Positions 26,485 through 35,417 of a stretch of 64,000 bases of DNA are shown one piece after another. A program made the translations under genes and the position numbers. Source of the stretch: Bradyrhizobium sp. CB1015. GTDB lineage: Bacteria; Pseudomonadota; Alphaproteobacteria; Rhizobiales; Xanthobacteraceae. Location: contig NZ_CP104174.1 of NCBI RefSeq assembly GCF_025200925.1, positions 6,696,001-6,760,000 on the forward strand. The letters run 5' to 3'. The first letter of the stretch is position 1, and each line of letters opens with the position of its first letter. The notes under the pieces are model-generated. The model saw only the letters and a program-made list of their open reading frames with translations. It made no database searches and was not told the DNA's origin.

Positions 26485-27279
26485 CTATCGGGTGACGCTG
26501 CGGGATCGGAGGACATGGGCCCCCAGCAGAATCAAAACGGACAAGACGATCAGCAGTGTCGCGATCGCGGGAATCACCGGCGTCAGGTTCTGCTCGATAT
26601 CCTCGAACATTCGGCGCGGCAGGGTCTTCTGGCGCACACCGGACAGAAAGAACGACACCACCGGCTCGTCGAAGGAGATGATGAAGGCGAACAGCGCACT
26701 GCTGGCGAGACTCGGCAGGACGAGTGGCAGCGTGACCAGGCGGAAGGCCTGGAACCGTGTCGCGCCGCAGCTCATGGCAGCCGCCTCCAGATTGGCATCG
26801 ACCTTTCCCAAGGCGGCGGCCATCGTGAAAACGACGAACGGCAAGGTGAGCACCGTATGCGCCAGCACGAAGCCGGGAATGGTCCCGGAGAGACCGATCG
26901 TCTGAAAAAACAGATAGAGGCCGACAGCGAGCGCGATATGTGGCACAATGATCGGCCCGATCAGGAGGACCTGGAAAGCGGTGACCAACCGGCTGCGGCC
27001 GCGGATCATTGCATAGGTCGCGGCCGTGCCGATGACCGACGAAAAAAGGGCGGTCAGCAAGGCTACCTGCACGCTGAGCCAGGTGGCTGCACGCCATTGC
27101 CTGCTGTCAAAATATTCCGCGTACCATTTCAGCGTGAAGCCGGACGGCGGAAATGCCAGATAGTCGTTCTGGCTGAACGACATTGGAATGACGATGACCA
27201 ACGGCACGATGATGAAGGCCAGCACGGCATAGACATAGGCCCCCAGCGCGAGCGATCCGCGGTCGGTCGGCGGTTTCAT
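26485..27279 (-). CDS. ABC transporter permease (PotC-like)
   Basis: 264 residues from ATG 27279, which overlaps the upstream permease stop (ATGA). About six membrane segments, the PotC-like YLAFPPSGFTLKWYAEYF loop, and the EAA motif EAAAMSCGATRFQAFRLVTLP. The longer open frame in front is overlap with the neighbouring permease. It forms the second half of the transmembrane channel. Confidence 0.9.
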   Translation of the reverse strand: MKPPTDRGSLALGAYVYAVLAFIIVPLVIVIPMSFSQNDYLAFPPSGFTLKWYAEYFDSRQWRAATWLSVQVALLTALFSSVIGTAATYAMIRGRSRLVTAFQVLLIGPIIVPHIALAVGLYLFFQTIGLSGTIPGFVLAHTVLTLPFVVFTMAAALGKVDANLEAAAMSCGATRFQAFRLVTLPLVLPSLASSALFAFIISFDEPVVSFFLSGVRQKTLPRRMFEDIEQNLTPVIPAIATLLIVLSVLILLGAHVLRSRSVTR

Positions 27280-28154
27280 GAGGCATTCCCCATCAGCCGG
27301 TCGAAACGGAGCGTCTTGCTGAAGAGGATCGCCAGCAACGTCACGAATACGGTCAGCACTCCGACCAGCGCCGCAGCGAACGGCCAATCGAGGACCTCAC
27401 GGATCTGCTTTGAGACGAGCGTCGAGATCATCATCTCCTGCGGCGAGCCAAGCAGCGCGGGCGTGATGAAGAAGCCGATCGCCGTGAGGAACACGAGCAG
27501 CGAACCGGAGACGACGCCCGGCAGGCTCAAGGGCAGGATGACCTCCAGAAAGGTCCGCAGGCGCGTTGCGCCGAGCACGGCGGCCGCACGCCCATAGTCG
27601 TTCGGAATGCTGCGCAATGCGCCGTAGATCGGCAGGATCATGAACGGCAAAAGCACGTGGGTCATGGCGATGACCACGGCACTCTGGGTATAAAGCAGCT
27701 TGAACGGCTGCGAGGTCAGGCCGAGAGCCATCAAGGCCGAATTGATCAGCCCGTTGCGCTGGAACAGGAACGACCAGGCGGCGGTGCGCACCAGGACGCT
27801 CGACCAGAGCGGCAGGATGACGCAGACTGCGACAAGGGCGGCGACCGTCCCCTTCGCCCGGCTCATGTAATAGGCGACCGGGAAGCCGAGGACCACGGAC
27901 AAGGCGGTCACCAGCGTTGCGGTCCAGAGCGTGCGCATCAGGACGCGCATGTGAACCGGATTTTCGACGACGCGCGCGTAGTTGTCCAAGGTCGGATGCG
28001 GCTCGAGGATGCTGATCACCAGGAGCTGCAGGATCGGATAGACGAAGACGAAGGCGATGATGGCGAAGAACGGCAGCAGCAGGAGCAGCGTCGACAGGCC
28101 GCTCAGTCGGCGGCCGTCGGAATGCCAGAAATGCGATCGCCCCGCCTCCGTCAT
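27276..28154 (-). CDS. ABC transporter permease (PotB-like)
   Basis: 292 residues with a first helix LLLLLPFFAIIAFVFVYPIL and the EAA loop GRAAAVLGATRLRTFLEVILP. The ATG overlaps the ATPase stop (ATGA). Length and order (ATPase, PotB, PotC, binding protein) match spermidine/putrescine/2-aminoethylphosphonate-type importers. Confidence 0.9.
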   Translation of the reverse strand: MTEAGRSHFWHSDGRRLSGLSTLLLLLPFFAIIAFVFVYPILQLLVISILEPHPTLDNYARVVENPVHMRVLMRTLWTATLVTALSVVLGFPVAYYMSRAKGTVAALVAVCVILPLWSSVLVRTAAWSFLFQRNGLINSALMALGLTSQPFKLLYTQSAVVIAMTHVLLPFMILPIYGALRSIPNDYGRAAAVLGATRLRTFLEVILPLSLPGVVSGSLLVFLTAIGFFITPALLGSPQEMMISTLVSKQIREVLDWPFAAALVGVLTVFVTLLAILFSKTLRFDRLMGNAS

Positions 28155-29266
28155 TGCCGCTTTCCCCGGTAGAGCAGCATCGCCTCCGCAGGGATAGTGA
28201 AGGACGCAACGTCACTCGGGGCCAAGGAGCTGAGCTGCGAGGCGCCAGGGATTCGCGCGCGCATCTCGGTGCCGTCAGGCAGACGTCCGATCAGGAGCAG
28301 GGCTGCCCCGGCATAGACGATGTCGCTCAGCGTCACAGTGATGACTTGCCCGGCGGGACTGGCGCCGAGTTGCAGCCGCTCGGGCCTCACGGCCAGCACC
28401 GCTGCGTCGCCGGCTGCAACCGGCTCAACGGCCGCCGTGGCCGGCAGGCGCCATGTTTCACCCCAGGGCAGCGTCACAGAGATGTCGTCGCCGACGCTTT
28501 GGACGGCGACGTCGACGAAATTCATCTCGCCGATGAAGCCGGCGGTAAAGAGGTTCGCGGGCCTTTCGTAAAGCTGGCGCGCCGGCCCGATCTGCTGGAT
28601 CTTGCCATCCCTCAGGACGGCGATCCGGTCGGCCATGGTCAGCGCCTCGCTCTGGTCGTGGGTGACGAAGATGACGGTGATGCCAAGCTCGGCGTGCAAT
28701 CGCTTGATCTCGAGCTGCATGTCTTCGCGGAGATTTTTGTCGAGCGCACTGAGCGGCTCATCCATCAGGAGGACGCGCGGCTGATAGACGATCGCACGCG
28801 CAAGCGCCACACGCTGCTGCTGACCGCCGGAAAGCTCATTCGGACGTCGGTGGCCATAGCCTGCCAGACGCACGGTCGCGAGCGCAGCTTCGGCGCGCGC
28901 ATGACGTTCAGCCGTCCGGAGACCGCGCATCTTCAAGGGAAAGGCGACATTGTCGAGAATCGACATGTGCGGGAACAGCGTGTAATTCTGGAACACCATT
29001 CCCAGATTGCGCCTGTTCGACGGGACAAAGGTCAGGTCTTCGGAATCGACGTGAATGGTGCCGCTGGTCGGAAATTCGAATCCTGCGACGCTCATCAGGA
29101 TCGTGGTCTTTCCGGAGCCGCTGGGTCCAAGCAGGGCGATAAACTCACCGGCAGCAATATCGATATCGACGCCATCGACGGCGGACACGGCACCGAAGCG
29201 CTTCTCCAAGCCACTGATGCGGATCGATGCGCCCGACGCCGATTGCCTGGCCGATGCAATATTCAC
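28151..29266 (-). CDS. ABC transporter ATPase (PotA-like)
   Basis: 371 residues from a GTG at 29266 with GCGAGG upstream; an upstream TTG at 29320 is less convincing. Walker A GPSGSGKTTI, signature ELSGGQQQRVALARAI, Walker B VLLMDEPLSALD, and a C-terminal TOBE-like domain (VRPERLQLG). It energises the PotBC-type permease pair. It is the first gene of a seven-gene unit that runs through the transporter into the formamidase-like genes. Confidence 0.92.
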   Translation of the reverse strand: MNIASARQSASGASIRISGLEKRFGAVSAVDGVDIDIAAGEFIALLGPSGSGKTTILMSVAGFEFPTSGTIHVDSEDLTFVPSNRRNLGMVFQNYTLFPHMSILDNVAFPLKMRGLRTAERHARAEAALATVRLAGYGHRRPNELSGGQQQRVALARAIVYQPRVLLMDEPLSALDKNLREDMQLEIKRLHAELGITVIFVTHDQSEALTMADRIAVLRDGKIQQIGPARQLYERPANLFTAGFIGEMNFVDVAVQSVGDDISVTLPWGETWRLPATAAVEPVAAGDAAVLAVRPERLQLGASPAGQVITVTLSDIVYAGAALLLIGRLPDGTEMRARIPGASQLSSLAPSDVASFTIPAEAMLLYRGKRQ

Positions 29267-29352
29267 GGAGCCTCGCTTCCCTTCCGTCTTGCCCTCGATG
29301 CGGGCGGCTCTTGCACCCAATCCAAAGCCGCCGGCACGGTCGATATAATATT

Positions 29353-29362
29353 TGATATATCA
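29353..29362. promoter_or_regulatory. Operator-like palindrome TGATATATCA (site 3)
   Basis: Exact copy of the core, within AATATTTGATATATCA, the same 16-base string found on the other strand at site 4. It lies between the end of the shikimate-dehydrogenase-like gene and the ATPase start, 87 bases before the GTG. This suggests that the transporter/formamidase operon has its own regulated promoter. Confidence 0.62.
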
Positions 29363-29364
29363 GG

Positions 29365-30153
29365 CTATCGCGCGATGAACCCCGCGACAAGGGCCATCTG
29401 CGCATCAAGCATAGGCTTTCCGCCGATGACCTTTGCGCCCTGCGCAGCCGCCCTTGCAAGAAGCCGGGTCACTGCTGGATTGACGATGATGTCGCTGACG
29501 GTGGCGCCGGGACCGACACCTTCGATGTCCAACGGAAGCGGATCATCCGGCTTCATGCCGAGCGACGTCGCATTGACGATGAGATCGAACGCGCGCGCCT
29601 CGGCTCGGCCGGCGCTGACCTTCGTGGCGGGATAATGCGCAGCCACGGCAGCCGCAAGCGCACGAGCTTTCTCCTCATCCCGGTTCATGATCGTGAGTTC
29701 GCGCGCGCCGGCCTCCGCCAGGCCGAATGCAGTTGCACGTCCCGCGCCACCTGCACCGACCTGGAGCACCTTCCGACCGCGAACCGCAACGTCGTGCTGA
29801 GCGAGGCTGGCGATGAATCCCCTCGCATCCAGATTGTCGCCAACGAGGCGCCCTTCCGCCGTCCGCTTGACGAAGTTGACCGCACCAATCAGTCGCGCCG
29901 TCGGCGTGATCTCATCGAGATGCTCGATCACGCAGGTCTTATGCGGGATCGTGACGCCGAAGCCGAAGACGTTGCGCATGAGCCTGATGCTTGCGACGAC
30001 CTGGCCGAGATCGCCGGGCAGGACATGGATCGGCGACACCGCCAAATCGTCGCCGATCGATCCGAAATAGGCATTCATGACCGCACTCGCCCGCACATGA
30101 TCGACCGGGTCGGCGAGCACAAACATGATCTTGGTCTTGCCGGTGATCTCCAT
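29365..30153 (-). CDS. Shikimate dehydrogenase-like NAD(P)-dependent oxidoreductase
   Basis: 262 residues from ATG 30153. AroE-family features: FGFGVTIPHK with the catalytic lysine, GAVNFVK, DNLDARGF with the catalytic aspartate, the Rossmann motif VGAGGAGRAT and NATSLGMKPDD. It is probably not the biosynthetic AroE, because it closes a catabolic operon after a DUF1537 kinase and a class II aldolase. In tetronate pathways that dehydrogenase place is held by a different family (LtnD). A role in oxidising a hydroxy acid before phosphorylation is inferred. Confidence 0.87.
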   Translation of the reverse strand: MEITGKTKIMFVLADPVDHVRASAVMNAYFGSIGDDLAVSPIHVLPGDLGQVVASIRLMRNVFGFGVTIPHKTCVIEHLDEITPTARLIGAVNFVKRTAEGRLVGDNLDARGFIASLAQHDVAVRGRKVLQVGAGGAGRATAFGLAEAGARELTIMNRDEEKARALAAAVAAHYPATKVSAGRAEARAFDLIVNATSLGMKPDDPLPLDIEGVGPGATVSDIIVNPAVTRLLARAAAQGAKVIGGKPMLDAQMALVAGFIAR

Positions 30154-30166
30154 GGAGCTGTCCTTC

Positions 30167-30814
30167 TCAGGCCGGCAGAGCGGCGCGGCCGTAACTGCCA
30201 TAGCGCTCGACCACCCGCGCCATTTCGTCATCGGCAAGGATCGCGGGTGCGCCGGCCTGACAGGCGAGCAGATACTGCCGGGCAAGGGTTTCGAGCTTCA
30301 CGGCTAGGTCGAAGGCCGCCTGCAGCCCTTTGCCGACGGCAATCATCCCGTGGTTCGCGAGCAGACAGACCTTGCGCTGTTTCAGCGCGGCGACGGCGCC
30401 TTCGGCGAGAGCCCTGGTGCCGAACGTGGCGTAGGGCGCGCACGGCACATCGTTTCCACCAAAACTGGCGACCATGTAGTGGAATGCCGGAATTGGCTTT
30501 GCGAGGCAGGACAGCGCGACGCAGCAGTCGGCATGGGTGTGCACCACCGCGTTCACATGCGGATAGGCGTTCAAGATCGCCAGATGCATGTGCCATTCAC
30601 TGGAGGGCAAGCCGTCTCCAACCACCGTTCCGTCGCGCTTCAAACGGACGAGACCGTCGATCGTCGTGTTGCCGCTATTGCCGCCGGTCGGCGTGATGAG
30701 AATATCTTCTCCGATGCGAGCGCTGACATTTCCGCTGCTGCCGTGATTGAACCCCTTGGCTTCGAGGCGCGCCACGGTGTCCAGCACGGATTGCCTAAGT
30801 TCGCGTTCGTTCAA
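30167..30814 (-). CDS. Class II aldolase/adducin-family protein (OtnC/FucA-like)
   Basis: 215 residues starting at TTG 30814, which overlaps the kinase stop (TTGA). The longer open frame is overlap with the kinase gene. Zn-site histidines appear in VVHTHADCC and LLANHGMIAVG; the phosphate-binding GFNHGSSGNVSAR and TPTGGNSGN are present. The OtnC branch decarboxylates 3-oxo-tetronate 4-phosphate; the adjacent DUF1537 kinase fits that pairing. The exact sugar acid is unknown. Confidence 0.86.
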   Translation of the reverse strand: MNERELRQSVLDTVARLEAKGFNHGSSGNVSARIGEDILITPTGGNSGNTTIDGLVRLKRDGTVVGDGLPSSEWHMHLAILNAYPHVNAVVHTHADCCVALSCLAKPIPAFHYMVASFGGNDVPCAPYATFGTRALAEGAVAALKQRKVCLLANHGMIAVGKGLQAAFDLAVKLETLARQYLLACQAGAPAILADDEMARVVERYGSYGRAALPA

Positions 30815-32097
30815 TTGACTGCCTCCGGATTCAACATCGCTTCCAGCGTCGTCGCGAACAGGTCGACAGGGCCCAGCTTGCCGGACTTCAGACAAATGGC
30901 CACCGGATCCTCGTCTTCGGTCATCGCGGTACCGATGCCGGGTCCACCATAGGGACCGACCCGCAAACGTCGAATGCCGAGGTGCTCGACGATCGCACCA
31001 GAGGTCTCGCCACCGGCCACCACGAAGCGCCGCACGCCGACACTGCGAAGGGAGACAGCAAGCCGACCAAGGATGGTTTCGGCGAGTTGCGCCGCGCCTT
31101 CACGACCGTATCGCTCCTGAGCCATTTTGACGGCCTCGGGCGGGCCCGAAGTGGCGAAGCCGACAGGACCATTCCGCAGCCGCGGCCGCGCCCAATCGAG
31201 CGTGTCGCCAACCGTCGCCGCCACATCTTCAGCGTTCAGAAGATTGATGCGAAGCAAGGGATGGCTCTTCTCGAATTCAGCGACTTGCTCCAACGTCCGC
31301 TCAGCGCAACTCCCGGCGAGAACGACGCCGCCGCCGCCAACCGCGCGCAAACCGGGTGGCCTGCTGGCCGTGGGGATGAGCCCCCGCGCCCTCCAGATGT
31401 CCGGATAGTGCTGTACGATCGTCGCATTGCCCGTCATCAGCTTCCAATCGCAGGTGAGCGCGGCAAGCGTATCGAGATCCCGATCGTAGATCGTGTCCGC
31501 AATGAAGTAGCGGATATCCCGAGCCGCCGCTTCCGCGATCGCGCGACCGGCCGAGTCCGCGCCGGCGTTGATGCGCGAATGCGCCAGAAGGCCGACCCTG
31601 GTCCGCGTCTGGCGCTGCAGAACCCTGACGAGATCGGGATCGGTCATCGGTGTCAGCGGATCATTGCGTTTCGGCGAATCCGAGATCAACTCGGTGCCGA
31701 GAAACAGATGACCGTTATAGACGGTCCTTCGAAGGGCGGGAGAAGCCGGGCAAAAGGCGGTGTATTCGGCGCCGGTCAGCTGCATCAGCAGGTCGGAGAC
31801 CGGGCCGATATTCCCTTGGTCGGTGGAATCGAACGTCGCACAATATTTGAAGAAGATCTGCCTCGCGTCCCGCGCAAGCAGCGCCCGTGCCGCCTTCGCC
31901 GTCATGCCGACGGCTTCGCTTGCGGGGATCACCCGCGTCTTCTGCGCGACCACGATGGCCGGCACATCGCCGCAGCTGCCGACGAGATCGGGGTCGGTGA
32001 CAAATCCGCATTCGATGCCGGCAGCGACCAGCATCGCGGCCGTTTCCATGCCGCCCGTCAGATCGTCCGCCACCACTCCGAAGATGGGCTTCGTCAT
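30811..32097 (-). CDS. Four-carbon acid sugar kinase family protein (DUF1537, OtnK-like)
   Basis: 428 residues from ATG 32097 (GGGA upstream). N-terminal domain FGVVADDLTGGMETAAMLV and C-terminal nucleotide-binding domain with VVAGGETSGAIVEHLGI and GPYGGPGIGTAM are diagnostic of DUF1537 kinases, which phosphorylate 3-oxo-tetronates and related acids. First gene of a three-gene operon with a class II aldolase and a shikimate-dehydrogenase-like enzyme. A TGATATATCA palindrome lies 44 bases upstream. Confidence 0.9.
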   Translation of the reverse strand: MTKPIFGVVADDLTGGMETAAMLVAAGIECGFVTDPDLVGSCGDVPAIVVAQKTRVIPASEAVGMTAKAARALLARDARQIFFKYCATFDSTDQGNIGPVSDLLMQLTGAEYTAFCPASPALRRTVYNGHLFLGTELISDSPKRNDPLTPMTDPDLVRVLQRQTRTRVGLLAHSRINAGADSAGRAIAEAAARDIRYFIADTIYDRDLDTLAALTCDWKLMTGNATIVQHYPDIWRARGLIPTASRPPGLRAVGGGGVVLAGSCAERTLEQVAEFEKSHPLLRINLLNAEDVAATVGDTLDWARPRLRNGPVGFATSGPPEAVKMAQERYGREGAAQLAETILGRLAVSLRSVGVRRFVVAGGETSGAIVEHLGIRRLRVGPYGGPGIGTAMTEDEDPVAICLKSGKLGPVDLFATTLEAMLNPEAVN

Positions 32098-32140
32098 GCG
32101 TCCCGCAGATCTCGTGTAGACATCTACGGATATTGATACA

Positions 32141-32150
32141 TGATATATCA
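32141..32150. promoter_or_regulatory. Operator-like palindrome TGATATATCA (site 4)
   Basis: Exact core copy, 44 bases before the kinase start. On the minus strand it reads AATATTTGATATATCATG, sharing 16 bases with site 3 and extending as TTTGATATATCAT like site 1. It links the sugar-acid operon to the formamidase-like regulon. Confidence 0.62.
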
Positions 32151-32822
32151 AATATTGGCAAGGCCGGGGAAGAACATCCGCAAATGCGGTTTTCGCAATT
32201 CACTAATGCGGCATTTGCAGCTGCGGCCGCGGCTCCGTGAAACAAGGCGACTCCAGTGTCAGGCCAGCTTCGGTGCGCTGGGCAAGCGGCGCGCTGCGGC
32301 CTCGGCGTCCCGCCTCCTCTCCAGGCGACGCTTGGGGGCGCTAACAACGCCAAGGCGGACCGCCAGCCTACTAGTTCCCCATGATAACGCTCCATGGGCT
32401 GGAGGGCGAAATGGCGATCAACGTATATTTGCAAATCAACAGCTCGAAGATCAGATCATGCGCTACCGCCTGATGGAGCGCGACGTGACCAATCCCCTCG
32501 CGCTCGGTCTCCTCCACGACATCGTCTCAGAACTAGAGGCGGCGCTGCAAGCACCTACGTAGTCGGATGCAAGGCTCGGAGCCGATGTGAGGGCTCCACA
32601 AGCTTGAGCCACTTCCCAGCTGGGCCAGCGACGGAAAGACTCCGCTTTGTCCTGCCGTTTTCATTGACGGGAAAAACATAGGCTAAGACGAAACCGGCCG
32701 CTTCGTGACAATGGTAGTGTTGGGAACCTGCATGTTCTCTAGCGCTCCAAGCAAAGCAGACCCCAAGGCCCCGCCAAGCCCTGCATCCTCATGCAGCCTC
32801 TCTGGTTCGCGGCAACAAGGGG
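32151..32822. other. Intergenic stretch around a possible short gene
   Basis: Apart from the possible 34-residue gene at 32458-32562 nothing convincing is seen. Composition changes here, and the stretch marks the end of the catabolic island and the start of the less uniform HD/GlxA region. Confidence 0.4.
32458..32562 (+). CDS. Possible short hypothetical protein (34 residues)
   Basis: The frame MRYRLMERDVTNPLALGLLH followed by DIVSELEAAL looks like a small helical protein common in Bradyrhizobium. The frame is open further upstream, but that part has no protein-like character, so this may be the 3' remnant of a longer gene. No clear ribosome site. No function known. Confidence 0.35.
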   Translation: MRYRLMERDVTNPLALGLLHDIVSELEAALQAPT

Positions 32823-33464
32823 TCAGTTCGGCCAAGCTGAGCCAAGGATGATTGAGCAGAAGTTCTGACGGACATAGTTCATGTCCTTCAGCGACAGAAC
32901 GTCGGCCTTCACGTTTCCGAACGTCGTCAGCGGCTTCTTGATAATTCCGTTAGCGAAGTGATCGATGATGTTTTCCTTGAAATTCGGCTCGCGCGGATGA
33001 TGAACGCGGACATGGTCGCGCTGTTCATGCGTGAAGTCGTGATAGGCGATGCCGAGCACGTCCATCTCCACACCGGCGGTCACCAGCGCGATGGTCGGGC
33101 GCATATGCTCGGGGATTCCGGGCGTGGTGTGGAGCGCGATGGCAGTCCAGACATCCTCGATGTCACGCTCGGGCACGCCGTAGCTTTTCATGAATTTGCG
33201 GGCGGCATTGGCGCCGTCGACCTCGAAGCGCAGATCGGGGCTCGAATATTTCTCGGTGAGGCCCATGTCGTGGAACATGGCGCCGAGGTAAAGCAGCTCC
33301 GGGTCGTATTTCAGGCCGCGGCGGTCGCCCGTGAGCGCGCCCCACAGGAAGACACGGCGACTATGGTTGTAGAGCAGGTCGTCTTCGGTATCGCGCACGA
33401 GCTGCGTGGCTGCGCGCGCGATGGCGCTGTCAGGCACGCGAATGCCGGCGATGATTTCGGACAT
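32823..33464 (-). CDS. HD-domain hydrolase, cyanamide-hydratase type (copy 1)
   Basis: 213 residues from ATG 33464. HD residues: His34 in LLYNHSRRVF, His65-Asp66 in AMFHDMG and His112 in ALHTTPG; RFEVDGANAAR is also characteristic. The small HD proteins resembling cyanamide hydratase (Cah/DDI2) share this pattern. No signal peptide. Two paralogues lie at 36645 and 47575. Biochemical substrate not known; hydration of cyanamide or a related small C-N compound is the family-based guess. Confidence 0.85.
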   Translation of the reverse strand: MSEIIAGIRVPDSAIARAATQLVRDTEDDLLYNHSRRVFLWGALTGDRRGLKYDPELLYLGAMFHDMGLTEKYSSPDLRFEVDGANAARKFMKSYGVPERDIEDVWTAIALHTTPGIPEHMRPTIALVTAGVEMDVLGIAYHDFTHEQRDHVRVHHPREPNFKENIIDHFANGIIKKPLTTFGNVKADVLSLKDMNYVRQNFCSIILGSAWPN

Positions 33465-33550
33465 GGAGCATCTCCTCGGTTGGATAACGGGCTGGTTGCT
33501 TGTCGGGATTAGGCAACAGAGCTCTGCTCCGGACAACAAGCGGGATGCTA

Positions 33551-33584
33551 CGGATCAGGACAGCCGCACGTCGTTTCCTGACAA
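33551..33584. repeat. Conserved noncoding element, copy 1 of a duplicated segment
   Basis: This 34-base stretch, containing ACGTCGTTTCCTGACAA, matches 38529-38562 at 32 of 34 positions, while flanking duplicated DNA has drifted much more. It lies 87-120 bases before the HD copy 1 start; copy 2 lies upstream of the quinone-oxidoreductase-like gene. A regulatory site, for example for the adjacent GlxA-like protein, is possible. Confidence 0.5.
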
Positions 33585-33646
33585 AGGGCCGCTCGGAGCT
33601 TCAGGTCAGTAGGAGCCCGCAGTTTGGTCCTCGGATAGCTCGCGAA

Positions 33647-34621
33647 CTATTCCGGTTCTGCTCGCCGGAAGCTGGCGCGATATTGGATAGGGGTCACGCC
33701 GAGACGGGTGCTGAAGACAATCCTCATCCGATCCGCAGATCCGAAGCCGCAATCGAAGGCAATGGCCTTCAGCGGTCGGTCGCTTGCTTCCAGCATCATG
33801 CGCGCGGCATCAATACGGGCGCGCTCGATGAATTCGTGCGGTGTGGTCCCGGTCACCTGCCCGAAATGCCGAGCCAGATTCCGGGGGCTCATGCCGGCCA
33901 CAGCGGCAAGCGACTCCAACGTGTGGCGATCCCCAATATTGGCCATGACATGGTCCTGGATGCGTGCGATTGGCGATTCCGGATCGGCAGGTGCCGTGAG
34001 ATAGGGACTGAACTGCGATTGTCCGCCCTGGCGCTGGGCAACGACAACCAGCCGCTTGGCGACCTTGAGCGCCGTTTCCGCGCCGTGCCGCTGCCCGACG
34101 AGCGCCAAACCCAAATCTATCCCCGCAGTCACACCAGCCGCGGTGATCAACCGTCCATCGCGGACATAGATCAGATCCGGTTCGACTTTTGCCTGCGGAA
34201 ACCTTGCCGCCAGCGCCTGTGCATCCTGCCAATGGGTCGTAACTCGCCGATCGTCAAGGAGGCCGGCATAGCCAAGGACGAATGCCCCGGTGCAGATCGA
34301 CCCATAAACGCTGGAGCGCCACGGCAGCTCCTTGACCCACCGAAGCAGGCACGGTTCGGGCGCCGCTTCCGGTGGCGTCGGAGTGCCGGCCACCAGAACG
34401 ATGTCGAAACCGCCCGCCGCCTCATCGAAGGTCAGGTCGGCCACCATGCGTATGCCGTTCGAGGCGCGCAGCGGATTGCGGTGAGCAGCAACCAATACCG
34501 TTTCATAGCGGTCCGCGCTGCCGAGAAACGCGTTCGCCTCACTGAACACATCCATCGGCCCCGCCACGTCTAGCGCCTGGACCCCCTCACAGACGACGAT
34601 TGCGACAGCTTGTACCGGCAC
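33647..34621 (-). CDS. GlxA-family regulator: DJ-1/PfpI domain plus AraC helix-turn-helix
   Basis: 324 residues from GTG 34621 with GGAGAGG eight bases ahead. The N-terminal DJ-1/PfpI-like domain (about 1-180) has GSICTGAFVLGYAGLL with the nucleophile-elbow Cys position. The C-terminal AraC domain has HTLESLAAVAGMSPRNLARHF and FIERARIDAARMMLE. Such proteins activate genes for amine, arginine or isonitrile use. It sits upstream of the first HD gene on the same strand; a decayed copy of its 3' end is found at 38.6 kb. Confidence 0.88.
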   Translation of the reverse strand: MPVQAVAIVVCEGVQALDVAGPMDVFSEANAFLGSADRYETVLVAAHRNPLRASNGIRMVADLTFDEAAGGFDIVLVAGTPTPPEAAPEPCLLRWVKELPWRSSVYGSICTGAFVLGYAGLLDDRRVTTHWQDAQALAARFPQAKVEPDLIYVRDGRLITAAGVTAGIDLGLALVGQRHGAETALKVAKRLVVVAQRQGGQSQFSPYLTAPADPESPIARIQDHVMANIGDRHTLESLAAVAGMSPRNLARHFGQVTGTTPHEFIERARIDAARMMLEASDRPLKAIAFDCGFGSADRMRIVFSTRLGVTPIQYRASFRRAEPE

Positions 34622-34813
34622 CTCTTTGCCTCTCCAGTCTAGCGCCCCATTATGCAACTAGTTCCGGAGACTGCAAAAGGCTTGGCGCGACCAGCGAGGC
34701 GACGACGAAAGGTCTACCGGTTGGCTCGCTGGCGCAGCCGCCAACCAGTAGCCCCTGCAGCTCCTCAATTGAGCATCATGGCCACGGGCGAGCTCGTCGC
34801 GCAATTTTCGTGA
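34622..34813. other. Short intergenic stretch before the GlxA-like gene
   Basis: About 190 bases with no supported gene. It should hold the GlxA-like gene promoter (minus strand); ACTAGTT occurs here and again near 35240 and 35341 around the cupin gene start, possibly by chance. Confidence 0.3.
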
Positions 34814-35308
34814 TCACGGCCCCTTGTCTGGCCTCGTCAAAGGCCCGTCCTTGGAATCGACGACGAAGACTGCCAGTAAGCTGGCGGGCTCCTTGTCGCT
34901 GGCGTTCTCGCTGATGGTGTGATGTGAGCCGGGCATTTCGTAAAACCCTTCGCCGGCGTGATAGACCTTGGCGGGGTCATTGCCGACTTGGCTGCGGATG
35001 GCCCCGGATAACACATAGGCGTAGATAAATGCCGAGGCTGCGTGGTGATGAGCCAGCGATTTGCCTCCGGGAGGATAGTTCACCGTCACAGCAACTATTT
35101 TCTTTCCTTCGACATTCGGGAGTGCGTGCTCGAACGCGACTTTCACCTCCTCCCGCTCCTGCGCGATCGCGGGTGAAGCTCCCAAGGCGATCGCTAACGC
35201 TATCAGCGGCACGAAGGCCGCTCGCATTGCTCTCCTCACTAGTTTTGCTGTCATATCTCGACGGTTTGACAGCGCGCCAATCCGATAGGAAAATCCACTG
35301 ATCGACAT
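34814..35308 (-). CDS. Exported cupin-domain protein
   Basis: 164 residues. I kept ATG 35308 because AGGAG lies eight bases ahead; ATG 35254 would give a more usual signal peptide (FVPLIALAIALGASPAIAQ). The cupin core has NYPPGGKSLAHHHAASAF and EGFYEMPGSHHTISENAS, supplying metal-binding histidines. It is probably a periplasmic small-molecule binding or isomerase-type protein. It lies between the MFS pseudogene and the GlxA-like gene on the same strand. Confidence 0.8.
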   Translation of the reverse strand: MSISGFSYRIGALSNRRDMTAKLVRRAMRAAFVPLIALAIALGASPAIAQEREEVKVAFEHALPNVEGKKIVAVTVNYPPGGKSLAHHHAASAFIYAYVLSGAIRSQVGNDPAKVYHAGEGFYEMPGSHHTISENASDKEPASLLAVFVVDSKDGPLTRPDKGP

Positions 35309-35417
35309 GATCGCACTCCTCTTCTAACGAGCTCGCGCAAACTAGTTGGCACTAAGATGCAGGGCCGAGCTGATGAGTGATGGTGACGCTTCCGATGTGA
35401 AGCCATCGCCGTCGCCA

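Noticed and set aside
25429..27597. Very long plus-strand open frame (722 codons)
   Set aside because: Antisense to the transporter binding protein and permeases, which have clear motifs; no ribosome site and low-complexity Arg/His/Gln content.
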